Below, piece by piece: positions 12,215 to 22,879 of a DNA stretch of 64,000 nt. This stretch comes from Cymbidium sinense. Lineage: Eukaryota > Streptophyta > Magnoliopsida > Asparagales > Orchidaceae. Location: the NCBI GenBank assembly GCA_021442155.1, contig CM038229.1:68282443-68346442 (forward strand). The letters run 5' to 3'. Under the pieces are notes generated by a model that did not search any database, was not told where the DNA came from, and worked only from the letters and a program-made list of their open reading frames with translations. Position 1 is the stretch's first letter; each line of letters starts with the position of its first letter. A program made the position numbers and the translations under genes.

Positions 12215-12525
12215 CCCAAGCAAGGAAGAAGAGGAAGAGTCCGAGTAAGAAAGAAGAGGAAGAGTCCGAGTAAGAAAGAAGAGGAAGAGTCCGAGCAAGG
12301 AAGAAGAGGAAGAGTCCGAGCAAGAAAGAAGAGGAAGAGTCCGAACAAGGAAGAGGAAGAGTCAGAAGAGGAAGAGGAAAGTCAGCAAGGAAGAGGAAGA
12401 GTCAGAACAAGGAAGAAGCGGAAGAGTCGAACAAGGAAGAAGAGGAAGAGTCAGCAAGGAAGAAGAGGAAGAATCAAACAGAAGAAGAGGAAAAGCTCAA
12501 GGAGGAAGAAGAAGCTCAGCAGAGA
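12215..12525 (+). repeat. Purine-rich tandem array inside the LTR
   Basis: About ten units of roughly 25-30 bp built on gaagaggaagagtccgag plus caaggaa or taagaaa. The 3' LTR has a shorter version (17130-17320), and the LTRs of the 51557 element have short ones (52020-52130 and 62080-62175). The leucine/serine-rich frames on the minus strand and the KKRKSPSK-type frames on the plus strand are by-products. Confidence 0.85.
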
Positions 12526-12861
12526 TCCTCAAGAGGTCACACCCCTCGACGGTCATCAACCACCATCATCCTCATCGCCAATTGTCCTGCATCTCCACCT
12601 ACTACCGGAACCACTGATCGTTGTTACATAGGCTTTTCCTCCCTCATGCATCGTAATCTTGTATCGAAGACTCTACTCAAAACGGATATATAGTGGAAGC
12701 TTTTCTTGGGCTAGGCCAGTGATTTTCTCCTCTTTTGAGGTTTTCCGTTAAAATTCAGGTGTCTCTTGTTCACTCTTTAATTACGTGTGTGTCTTTGGAC
12801 TAATCGACAAGGCTAAAGGCGTAAACTTTCACTCTATCGCGGTTTTCTAGCCGCATAGCGG

Positions 12862-12880
12862 TTTGGCGTCGTCGTGGAAG
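12862..12880 (+). other. Primer-binding-like site
   Basis: TTTGGCGTCGTCGTGGAAG lies a few bases after the LTR. It has the general form of the primer-binding site in plant Tat-type gypsy elements and is shared with the element at 1-1864 (953-968). The tRNA is not assigned. Confidence 0.5.
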
Positions 12881-13102
12881 CGATTCCCATTATTTCATCT
12901 TGTATAACGACCAAGTTTCCAAGATCAAAACCACCATCGAGGTGGATCATTTCAAGCTTTTAAAAGCATGGCGAAGAATGAAGATTCATCAAACTTTGTT
13001 CCTTGATTACTGTCAGGGTGGGACTCTTAATCTCAAAAAAAATAAACAAGTCGACAACCAATGAAAGGCAAAGATCAATAGTCAACTCGGCTACAAGCTC
13101 AT
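12881..13102 (+). other. Leader of the non-autonomous element
   Basis: Short non-repetitive stretch between the primer-binding-like site and array A. It includes aaaccaccatcgaggtggatcattt, a small inverted repeat. No reading frame of note. Confidence 0.5.
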
Positions 13103-13460
13103 ACAAATATTTGACCTCTTCCATGCGGGTTAGCGTCATCGGTAAACACTCGACTAACCGGGATAGGTCAAAACATCCTAGTGGACTTCCGACCTCTTCC
13201 ATGCGGGTTAACGTCATCGGTAAAACTCGACTATGACGGGATAGGTCAAAGCGTCCTTGGTGGACTTCGCGACCTCTTCCATGCGGGTTAACATCGCGGT
13301 AAAACTCGACTAACAACCGGATAGGTCAAAACATCCTTGGTGGACTTCTGCGATCTCTTCCATACGGGTTAATGTCATCGAGCAAAGCTCGACAACCCAG
13401 AAAGGTCAAAAAAAAAAAAACTTTGTACCCTGCGCGGTTAATGTCATCGATAACACTCGA
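13103..13460 (+). repeat. Tandem array A, first block (about 80-bp units)
   Basis: Units are spaced about 80-82 bp and carry three fixed words: gacctcttccatgcgggtta, then gtcatcg-taaa-ctcgaca, then ggataggtcaaaacgtcctt. About four and a half units. The same words recur at 13890-14835 and, in the large gypsy element, at 57730-57895. Changes between units are scattered, so this is an old array. Confidence 0.9.
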
Positions 13461-13469
13461 CAAACAACC

Positions 13470-13890
13470 TGGATGGGTCAAAATCTCATCGTCGCGGTCA
13501 CCGCGTCGACTACCGTCGTCGGTCCTGCGCCCGACCATCGCGGCGGTCGCGGTCATCACCGATTATGCGGCGTCCGCAGCGTCGATCGCCACCATCGACC
13601 ACGTGATTGCCGCTGCCGACCACCCGTCGCAACCACTATAGCCGTCACCACCGATTGCGTCGCGCCATCATCGATCATCTCCGGCAACCTCGCGGTCACC
13701 ACCATCATCGTCGGTCATCCATCCCCGCGGCGCGGTCGGTCGACAACCATTGCGGTTGCTGCCGACCACCCCGTCGGCCGCAACCATGCGGTCACCGCCG
13801 CTCTTCCGTCGCCGGTCACCACCTTAACTATCGGCAATCGCCAGTCATCCATCGCCGGTCGTCGCATTCTGCGGCGATTGCGCCGTCAAC
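13470..13890 (+). repeat. GC-rich degenerate array C, first block
   Basis: Built on variants of ccgtcgccggtcaccacc and atcatcgtcggtcatcc, about 20-40 bp apart. GC content is far above the surroundings. It interrupts array A. Related CCG/CAC-rich words occur at 14835-15200 and 34750-35740, and, in opposite orientation, in the LTR at 972-1864. The reading frame at 13473-14009 follows from lack of stops in GC-rich repeats and has no protein family signature. Confidence 0.8.
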
Positions 13891-14835
13891 GTCGCGGTGG
13901 ACTTCTGCGATCTCTTCCATGCGGGTTAATGTCGAATAAAGCTCGACAAACAACCCGGAAAGGTCAAACGTCCTTGGTGGACTTCTGCGATCTCTTCCAT
14001 ACGGGTTAATGTCATCGAGCAAAAGCTTCGACAACAACCGGATAGGTCAAACATCCTTGGTGGACTTCGCAACCTCTTCCATACGGGTTGCGTCGTAAAA
14101 AAACAAACAACTCAGATAGGTCAAAACGTCCTTGGTGGACTTCCGCGACCTCTTCCATGCGGGTTAACGTCATCGGTAAACACTCGACAAACAACCAGAT
14201 AGGTCAAAACGTCCTTGGTGGACTTCCGCGACCTCTTCCATACGTTAATGTCATCAAGCAAAACTCGACAAACAACCCGAAAGGTCAAAAGGTTCTTGGT
14301 GGACTTCGCGACCTCTTCCATGGAGTTAACATCATCGAGTAAACACTCGACAACTTCAGGATAGGTCAAAATGTCCGGTGGACTTCGCGACCTCTTCCAT
14401 ACGGGTTAACGTCGAGTAAACACTCGACAAACAACCCGGATAGGTCAAAGCGTCCTTGGTGGACTTCGCGACCTCTTCCATACGGGTTAATGTCATCGAG
14501 CAAAACTTCGACAAACGGGGAAAGGTCAAAAGGTTCTTGGTGGACTTCTCACTCTTCCATACAAGTTGCGTCGAGCAAAGACTCGGCAAACAACCTGGAT
14601 AGGTCAAAAAATTCTCGGATTCAATTCAACCTCACGCTTATCGAGCTTCGACAAACAACCGGATAGGTCAAAATCGCGGATTCAATTGACCTCTTCCATA
14701 CAGTTAACGTCATGAGTCACGACAAACAACCGGATAGGTCAAAAATCCTCAGCGGATTCAATTCAACCTCTTCCATACAGGCTAACGTCATCGAGTCACA
14801 CTCTGACAAACAACCTCGGATAGGTCAAAAATCAC
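13890..14835 (+). repeat. Tandem array A, second block
   Basis: About twelve units of the same 75-82-bp repeat as 13103-13460, becoming more divergent and shorter to the right (14600-14830, where tcaattcaacctc replaces gacttcgcgacctc). The unit at 57870-57895 in the large element has the same right-end variant (ccttagtggatccaac), so the order of variants is partly kept between elements. Confidence 0.9.
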
Positions 14836-15200
14836 CACCGTCACCGGTCAGCGCCGACCACTGTCACCGGCCACCGTCGCCGGGTATTTCCATCCGCCTA
14901 GTATTCCGTCAGTTGTACGCAACCGTCGCACCACTTATAGCGGTCCGCGCGTACTACCGCCACGGTCCTTGCCGACCATCGCCGGCAATCTCGTCACCAC
15001 CATCGCGGTCATCCGCATTACGCGCGGTCGCCGATATCTGGTCGCCCGGCCCTTGCCGACCACACCCCCGTCGGCCGCCAACCACCGTCGCCGACTACCG
15101 TCGCCGGTCACTGCCGCCACCATCGTCGGCAATCTCCGCCGGTCACCACCATCGTCGCTGGTTATCCTCGCCGGCCGCCATCATCGAGCATCTTCGTCAG
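14835..15200 (+). repeat. GC-rich degenerate array C, second block
   Basis: Same CCG/CAC/ATC-rich words as 13470-13890, for instance ccgtcgccggtcactgccgcc and caccatcgtcggcaatc. No stop-free frame here shows a domain. Confidence 0.75.
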
Positions 15201-15211
15201 CCCCCGTCTCC

Positions 15212-15985
15212 GGTGATCGCCTCCTAACCCGGACGGTCCGACGAGCCGATAAACGTGAGGCGTAAGCGGAAACGGCGTATATACCATGGGCCGAACGGTC
15301 CGGCGAGGCGATTGGGCGACGAACCGGAATACGGCGTATGTCGCGTGGGCGGATCACCTCTGCCGGACGGTCCGAGGCCGATAACCGACGAGGCGGTCTC
15401 GAAAAACGACATATATCCGTGGGCCTTGAACGACGATCGGAGGCGAAACGGACGAGGTAAGCCCTGACGTCCGTGGGCCTGATCGCCTAACCCGGGCGAT
15501 CCAACGGGACCAGAAACCCGGATGAGGCGGAAGCGGAACCCACGTCACATAACGATCAACGGGACGATGTGGACGGAGGCGGAAGCGGGCCACGCAAGTG
15601 GGCCGATCGCCTTCTTGATAATCCGTGACCGATCCGGACGGGGCGAAGCGGAACCACGTCTGGTAGCCTTGATCGCTTCTAACCCGACGATCCACGGCCA
15701 ATAAACCGGACGGTAGGAAGCGGAACCGACGTCCGTGGGCCTTGATCGCCCTAACCGGACGATCGGGGGCCGCGGGAGTAGGAAACCGGAATCGACGTCA
15801 CGTGGGCCTTGACCAGCTCTAACAGACGGTCCGGCGAAGCGGGACGAGGAAACCCGCATGACGTCAGTGGGCCTTGATCGCCTCTAACCAGACGATCCGA
15901 CGGGACCAGCGGACGAGGCGGTAAATGGCTCCCTGCAGTGGGCCTTGATCGCCTCCACGATGCCTCTTGATCGCCCTCTTGATCG
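15212..15985 (+). repeat. Tandem array B (about 65-85-bp units)
   Basis: Roughly ten degenerate units with the words gtgggccttgatcgcctc, taacccggacggtccgacga and ggcggaagcggaaccacg. The same array is at 60090-60965 in the coding gypsy element and, as a remnant of one to two units, at 35752-35900. Several units carry point changes in CpG sites, as expected for methylated repeats. Confidence 0.9.
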
Positions 15986-16671
15986 CCTCAAAGGACCCTC
16001 ACTCAAGAAGAAAGGAGAGGGAAAGGTGTGCCTCTCCCCTATCCTGGGGAATTTATATAGCCACAAAAAGGGTAAAACCCCTCAAAAAATAGCTCAAAAC
16101 CCTTCAAATCCCGGGCCCCGTGCATCTCATGACCCAGCGTATGTAGGTGTGGCCGAGAAAGCGTCGTGGGCCTTGTCAGCCTTGCAGCAGCGCCAGACCT
16201 CCCCGCCGTTCGACCGGATTCACCAACCGTCGTCGACCCGGACCGTCAGCAGCGACCGGACCGTCGTGACCGACCGTCAGCGACTCGAATCGACCCATGA
16301 CGAACCGACCGACCAGAATCGACTGCGACGGCCCGCGACGTCGCGACCCGTCAGCAGCACCGCGAGTAACGCTGTGCTGCGCGTAATGGGCATGACGGTA
16401 GCAGCCAGCGCCCCGTGACGGCGCCCGGCCGAGCGCCCAGCGCCCGGTCCCAAACGCTGAAAACTTCCGTAAGTATCCAAATAATCCGTAACCTCAAAAT
16501 CTCATGCCCTGCGGCTATATCTACTTCTATAATCATAATATTGTATTTTAATGATGATTTATTTTCTCAAAATGTATGATTCATGGGCCGGCACGTTTCA
16601 TTGAAGAATTCGTTATTTTAGGAGCACGTATATTTTTGGATGATTAAGCTAATGTCATCCAAAATAGGCAA
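15986..16671 (+). other. 3' non-coding tail of the non-autonomous element
   Basis: Begins with cctcactcaagaagaaagg and a aaagggtaaaacccctc word. It contains ctcaaaa-type words (16078-16110) that are expanded into a short tandem array in the large element (61030-61170), then a GC-rich part (16180-16440) and a final AT-rich part with gattaagctaatgtcatcc just before the LTR. This last phrase is also found directly before the 3' LTR at 61640. No gene seen. Confidence 0.7.
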
Positions 16672-17672
16672 CGATATGACTCTCAAAATATGACTAGTCA
16701 AAGCACAAATCTTGATGTCGGCGATATGATTTTGAGTCAAACCGTCAAGATCAGCACTTAAAATATCATTGAATCTTTGGGACATCAATTAAATCCCAAA
16801 ATAGCTCTCAAATAGGAGTGTTTATAGTCAAATCGGCGTCTCGGCAGGATTAACGAGCCTAAGATCTCATAATTCCGATTTCATTTGGGCATCCAAATGC
16901 TCAAAATACATCAAATGATCAAAGGAATCATCCAGCCGTCCGTCAGGGGTGGTATGGGCCATGAATTTCAGAATGCCTCCTCCCATCTATAAATAGGCAT
17001 TCATTCCTCACATGAAGGAGGCCAAGTGAAGAACAAATGAAGAGGAGTTGAAGCAAGGAAGAAGAGGAGAAGCCACCGCTCGACGATCGTCAACCACCGT
17101 CGACCACCGCCGATCCTCGTCAATCACAACAAGGAAGAAGAGGAAGAGTCCGAGTAAGAAAGAAGAGGAAGAGTCCGAGCAAGGAAGAAGAGGAAGAGTC
17201 CGAGCAAGGAAGAAGAGGAAGAGTCCGAGCAAGGAAGAAGCGGAAGAGTCCGAGCAAGGAAGAAGAGGAAGAATCCAAACAAAGAAGAAGAGGAAAAGCC
17301 TAAGCAAGGAGGAAGAAAGCTCACGAAGATCCTCAAGCAAGGTCACACCGCCGGGTCATCAACCACATCACCACCACTTTCATCGCCAATTGTCCTGCAT
17401 CTCCACCTACCAACCATTACAACATCGTTACATACTGCTTTTCCTCCCTCATATGCAATTCATAATCTTGTATCGGAAGACTCAGACTCTGAAGCGGATA
17501 CATAGTGGAAGCTTTCTTGGCTGGCCGTGGTTTTCCCTCTTTTGAGATTTTCCACGTTAAAATGCAGGTGTCTCTTGTTCACTCTTTAATTACCTGTGTG
17601 TGTGCTGGACTAATCGACAAGGCTAAAGCGTAAACTTTCACTCTACCGCGACTGATTTTCTAGCACGCAACA
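16672..17672 (+). repeat. 3' LTR of the 11737-17672 element
   Basis: Starts CGATATGACTC, a decayed TGATATGGCTC, and ends GCAACA directly before the target duplication catag. It contains a TATA box at 16988-16994 and a shorter purine array at 17130-17320. Divergence from the 5' LTR includes many small deletions. Confidence 0.85.
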
Positions 17673-17677
17673 CATAG

Positions 17678-19226
17678 ATTTTTTATATCATCTATCAATG
17701 GATGCCAATGAATATATATGTATTAGTTTTTAGATTGTGTGGCTTGAAAATAATTATAAATAAAAATGTATAAAAAATGGATAGGCATAACTTAAGTGTT
17801 AATTATACAGAGTAATAATAAACTAGCCAACATGAATAAAAACTTATAATTTGATTATATGATGTAAAATCATTTGCTTACAAATTTAATTGCATATTAC
17901 ACTTGATTCACATTAATGATTTTTATAACATCCTATGTGCTTACTAGAAATAAGTGAAGCATATAGCCTTTTAAGTCTAATATGAAATACAAATAATGCA
18001 TTCTTTTCTTAGGATCATCTTTGGTTTTCTTATTAGTGCAAGATTTATATCAATTTAATTTATTAAATTTGTAGTTATATGTCCCTATATAATCATTATA
18101 GTAGATTATGCATTTAATTATATAACAATCAATTTTTATTGAGTATAAAAGAAATTTAAAGACTATTTTTATTCTATATAATTAGTATGTACAAAATTTT
18201 CAGATGAGTTAACCTATTTTATAATCTCGTTAATTGATTAAAAGTTTTTTGAGGCTAATTATAATTAAACTTAATACTTAGCATCCTTAATATTACAAAT
18301 ATTTTAGAATGTTTATTACTTAATGATCATGAATGTTAGTATGTTGTACTTAATAAATCAATAATTTATTTATTATGTGACATTTTACACAGCTATCAAT
18401 AATATGAGGGCCAATAATAACTTAAATCATTTCTTCATATTAATTTATTTGATAATTTGTTAAATTAATGTGACTAATTGATGTCTCTATATGTGACATA
18501 ATAGAATATTTTCTTATGAACATATTCTTAAGATCAAGTACAAGATCAATAATTAAGTAAAAATATCTCAAATAAATCAACTTATGTCACATCAATTGAG
18601 TAAAATTTATATTCTAACATTTGAAATATTGGCATTGTCATGTTTATTTTTGAATGTGTATGGGGCAGACACCACGCAGATCTGAGGGACTACTTATTGA
18701 AGTGATCGGGTACGATATTGAGATATAATATACTATCTCAAAAAATAGGGATATCACCATTTAATGGACCTAATTACCTAATAAGGACTCTAATGTACCG
18801 AGAATTTTTTTTTACTTTATATGGATGAATAAAGCAGTTCTATTAAATTAATTACCAAGATTGTTAAATACTCATAAGGTTATTATCAAACAAAATCAAG
18901 TAAATTTACAAGAAATCAAATGAAATGCTTATAGTAAACGATATCACACTCATAATTGGCTTTATATGTTTAAGTGAAGAGATTTATTTATTAAATTTTA
19001 TTAATTGTTAGATAAATCATCCATCACAAAGTTGAGAAATTGAGTAGAAAGCCTGATCCTAAATCTATGGAGATTTAGTAATGTCTAAAGCGCGACCTAA
19101 ATCTAAGAGAATATGGGTATAAAGTTTACCTCCACAAGAGAGGATAAATCACCCGACTGCTTGACTTATAAGCGCTTGGAGTGGCAGTCACCTAACTTCT
19201 TCTACCCTTTAAATCAATGTGGTCTA
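17678..19226. other. AT-rich spacer, no gene seen
   Basis: About 1.5 kb of AT-rich sequence with no reading frame above background and no recognised element. It separates the non-autonomous LTR element from the hAT element. Confidence 0.6.
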
Positions 19227-19425
19227 GTCATATGTAGGGCTACCAAAAAAGTTCGTTGTTTGCAAACAGCTTCTGTTCGGCTCGTTAAGTAGCTCGTGTT
19301 CGGCTCATTCGTTAACTAAATGAGTCGAATACAAACAAACATTTCAAGTTTGATATATAAACGAGCTGAACATGAACAATCATTTGTTCGATCGTGTTCG
19401 ACTTGATTTAATTCGAAATAAAAAT

Positions 19426-19485
19426 ATATTATTATTTATTATTTATTATTATTATTATTTTATTACTATTATTTTTATTTATTAC

Positions 19486-19533
<48 letters not shown>
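19426..19533. repeat. (ATT)n microsatellite inside the hAT element
   Basis: Imperfect and then perfect ATT repeats; codes for polyasparagine in one minus-strand frame, which is spurious. Confidence 0.9.
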
Positions 19534-19536
<3 letters not shown>

Positions 19537-19559
19537 ATATGAATACATATATGACAAAT

Positions 19560-19628
19560 GCCGATGACTTAGTAGTTAAAGCTTTTGTTATGCAAAAAAT
19601 TAGTCGAGGTTCGAATCCTCCCAGATAC
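19560..19628 (+). other. tRNA-like sequence (pol III A/B-box relic) inside the hAT element
   Basis: The B-box consensus GGTTCGAATCC is exact at 19608-19618 and lies in a small stem (GAGG...CCTC). An A-box-like TGACTTAGTAGTT is at 19565-19577. Between them TTTT-GTTATGC-AAAA could form an anticodon arm with a 7-base loop. No convincing acceptor stem forms with the ends, so it is probably a tRNA-derived relic or SINE head and not a working tRNA gene. Confidence 0.5.
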
Positions 19629-19837
19629 AAATTTTTTGGATTATTACATTTCGAGCTAATTTCGAACACAAGCCGAACACGAACAAAGCAATTTTCAAAC
19701 GAGCTAAACCAGAATAGTGAAATTTCGAGCCATTTTGAACACGAGTCGAGCACGAACAAAGCAATTTTCAAACGAGCCGAACACGAACAAGGGTTCGGCT
19801 CGCTCAAGTTTGGCTCGTTTACACCCCTAGTCATATG

Positions 19838-20480
19838 AAATTATAAGATAGTTGGGTTGTTATTAATTTAGAAAGAGGCTAAAGACCTTAAACTCACTCT
19901 CTAAGAGATTAGAAAATAAGTGGTATGAGTAATGACTTGATCTACAAATATAAAAAAAAATTCAATTTTTATTTGATTTTTGGCAAATCATTTGGACAAA
20001 GGCCATAAGATTTTTTATATATAAATGTAAGATAAAAATGGATTATGGGCTAAATCAATGGGAAAGATGTGTTTTTCATCACATAGGAGACCCTCAAAAG
20101 TCAAGTATTCTTCTATCATGCAATGATGGAAACCCTCTCTTAGCAAATGTGAAATAATATGTATGCACGATGTGAGACATAAGCGGTTGCTAAATTTTTT
20201 AATTATCTTGATTTAATGCTTAGGCTTTATGTGAAGTTATGAGGTATTTAAAACTTTAGTTATGAGTTATAGTTGGGGTAGAAATTTTAATTTTTCTATA
20301 AGTGTCTAATTGCATCCAGGCCATACAACAAACACCAATCATAAAGAAATTATGAAAAAACATATAATTTCTAATACACAAGCTAAACATAACATCAAAT
20401 ATTTTATAGCTACCACAAAAGAATAATAGGCTGGTACGGTCGAGCACCAACGTACAACTCAAAAAGAGAAAATGGGTAGC
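19838..20480. other. No gene recognised
   Basis: AT-rich sequence. The 68-residue minus frame at 20256-20462 has hydrophobic residues but no family match that I can see. Confidence 0.5.
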
Positions 20481-22879
20481 CGAGTTCTACATTTATACAT
20501 CCTATAATATGAAAGAATAATTACAATTTACAACTAATAAATGCTATGCATAGGGGTGGGTCTTCTTTTCTTCATGTCTTCATGTATCTTACTCCTTTGG
20601 TTTAGATGTGCTTGCTTCAAAGGCATCATAGGGTCTCTTAGGACAAGATCTTCTACCCACTGTTCATGTTAATCCTTTATAGCACTAATTTTAATTCCTA
20701 ATGCAAAATTACAATAAAAATAGAAAAAGTAAATCTAACTGCACCTACAAAATAAGTATTAACTAAACACACATATAATTCCAAGCAGTTATATATATAA
20801 TTTGGACGTAACACCATGCACATGGGTAACCAAGCTTACATATCCTAACTTGGATTATGCGTAAGGGTTTAAGCAACCTGCAAAGATAACATCTATATTT
20901 ATTTAAGCACCCTATAAGCACAATCCCGTGCAGAAAACATGATTAGGGTAATCACGGCCTACCATCCAGTCTAAAATAATACATCATAAAATCAAATATA
21001 CATCATATCATGCATCATCCTAACATAAAGCTAGAAGCGGTGACTTAGTCTTAATGTGTGTGTATTAAGGCTTGTGTGATATGTCCTAACTAGGCATTAA
21101 GGTTATGATTTTTTAAATGTGAAAGATGTTTAATCATAAGAAGTTAATTTCACTTTAAGCGGTTTAATTGATTTGAGAATTTTACTTAGTATTTTTTTTT
21201 CTTTTATCTGACTTATACTTGGCAACTAAGTGTTATAAAGAGAAGAAAAAGTGATGATTACTCTCATCTCTATCGTAAGTCATTTATAAAGCATGTTAAT
21301 TAGCTTAATTCTTTTTAGTGTATGACTTATTACATATTTTAAATTAATCCTAAATTTAGGTTCACTTTAAATAATCATATTCAACACGAAAGGCATCTTA
21401 AGATTAATTTTATTAAATTACTATCACATGACACATATTCAACCATTCTTTTTCATCATATGTAACATGTATATGATTAAGTCCTAAGTATATCTACATA
21501 TACAATATGTTTTAGCATACTTGAATGATAGATGTGAGTATGTACATTTAAGGTTTATATTTTTTATTTGGTTAAATTATTTCATCATATTAATTTAAAG
21601 CTCTATCTAAATTCTTATACAAAAATACATAGGGAGGAAATTAAATATGTGTCATTATTAATTAGGGAAGTGAGGTAATCAAATGACCTTCTTGGGGTTA
21701 ACTAAAGCCTCATATTTCTAGGATGTCCAGACTATATACCATTACATTCAATCATATATAAATTTGCATACATGAATCATAAGAAAGAGAACTCTAAATC
21801 ACATGATCAATTAATTCAATCACTTGAACAATTGCAAATGCATGTATTTTTTATAAAAGAAAAGGGATTTTAATTTCATAATTAAATACATATACACATG
21901 TCATTGTTAACTAAGAAAGTGAGGTAATCAAATGACCTCCTTGGGGCTACTAAAGTATCGTATTCCTGGCATGTCCAGACTAAATATTTACTTTTCTCAA
22001 ATACATATGGATGTATACATAAATAAAGGAAGTAAAATCATGTAAAGATTATATTTTTACTTGATTGAAATATTTATGCAGGTGGATTAAAGCTCTTATT
22101 CAAATTCTAATGTAGAAATACATGTAAATGAAATCAAATAAATACTTGTCATTATTAACCAAGGAAGTGAGGTAATCAAATGTCCTCATTAGGGCTAATT
22201 AAAGCTTCGTATTTTAGGGATGTCCGAACTATATACCTATTAACATTCAAATGCATGTAAATCTACACATGAATCAAAGAAAAGAAAGTTTTAATCCACA
22301 CACTTAGGGTATAATCACATCCATCTCCTATGTATCTATAACTAGCATTCATAGCATATGTAACCATTCATTTATAAGCTTTGAAAAAATATATTTGGAT
22401 TAAATAGTGATAATAGTCACACATATATCAAATTAAATCAACACATGCAAGCTTGACATAAAGAAACCATTTAATTTAATTAATTTTGCAAAAGATGAAT
22501 ACATGAATCAAATAACATACAACATTTAATATGATTGGATAGGAATAAATAAATATAAGCATATAATTTCATTCAATCAACTTAATTCCTAAAGACAATC
22601 ATATCAAATAAAATCATTTAAAACAAACCAAAACTTTTTTAATGTCACTTTTCATTTTATGTTTATTTTGATTTAAGGAAAGAGAGAAAGAGACAATAAA
22701 GTTTGCTAGTCCTAATCCCATCCCATGTTTGTAAGTTAATTTGATTTAATGAGAAGTAATTACGTTGATTTTATGAATTAATTAAGTTATGGTATGAATT
22801 AACTAAATTAATTAATCCTTATCTATGCTACCTTAGAGTAATTATCCAAATAATTATGAGCCAATGTGATATGCAAATA
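20481..22879. repeat. AT-rich region next to inverted X, with a 250-bp tandem repeat
   Basis: Continues the inverted X copy beyond the part shared with 3764-7665. At 21590-22330 three units of about 250 bp repeat the words gtcattattaac, aagtgaggtaatcaaatga, cctc-ttggggct-a-taaag and ggatgtccagactatata; these blocks begin near 21645, 21897 and 22147. No coding frame was found. Confidence 0.65.

Larger units (their letters stand above)
11737..12855 (+). repeat. 5' LTR of the 11737-17672 element
   Basis: Starts TGATATGGCTCTC. It contains a TATA box at 12074-12080, a purine-rich tandem array (about 12215-12525), the phrase gtggaagctttt, tctcttgttcactctttaatta and the tail ctttcactctatcgcgg. The last bases (gccgca) differ from the GCAACA end of the 3' LTR, so the exact border is approximate. 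It is about 120 bp longer than the 3' LTR, mostly from extra units of the purine array. Confidence 0.8.
11737..17672 (+). mobile_element. Complete non-autonomous LTR retrotransposon (gypsy Tat-like, LARD type)
   Basis: A 5.9-kb element flanked by the perfect 5-bp target duplication catag (11732-11736 and 17673-17677). The LTRs start TGATATGGCTC (5' copy) and end GCAACA (3' copy). Between them there is a primer-binding-like site and then nothing but tandem arrays in the order A-C-A-C-B and a 3' tail. No gag, protease, RT or integrase motif was found on either strand; the reading frames here come from GC-rich repeats. LTRs and arrays A and B match those of the coding element at 51557-62507, so it is probably mobilised in trans by that lineage (inference). 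Confidence 0.85.
19235..19829. mobile_element. Non-autonomous hAT-type element (MITE), copy 2
   Basis: Flanked by the perfect 8-bp duplication gtcatatg (19227-19234 and 19830-19837). The left end is TAGGGCTACC and the right end, reversed, TAGGGGTGTAAACGAGCC. The arms carry cgagccgaacacgaac-type words in opposite orientations. In the middle are an (ATT)n tract and a tRNA-like stretch. There is no transposase frame; the 119-residue minus frame at 19475-19834 is the (AAT)n tract read as polyasparagine plus an arm. Confidence 0.85.

Noticed and set aside
12008..12348. Leucine/serine-rich minus-strand frames that look like membrane segments
   Set aside because: They are the antisense reading of the purine-rich LTR array; the same happens at 17008-17346, 51903-52130 and 61965-62198.
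13473..14009. 178-residue plus-strand reading frame
   Set aside because: It lies in GC-rich arrays C and A; the lack of stops follows from composition. Composition of R, H, P, S and T with no domain, and other frames are equally open.
13103..14835. Regular repeats considered as a CRISPR array
   Set aside because: Units are contiguous without unique spacers, diverged, and lie inside a plant LTR element.
19560..19628. Functional tRNA gene
   Set aside because: No convincing acceptor stem, and the stretch lies inside a hAT element; kept only as a tRNA-like relic.
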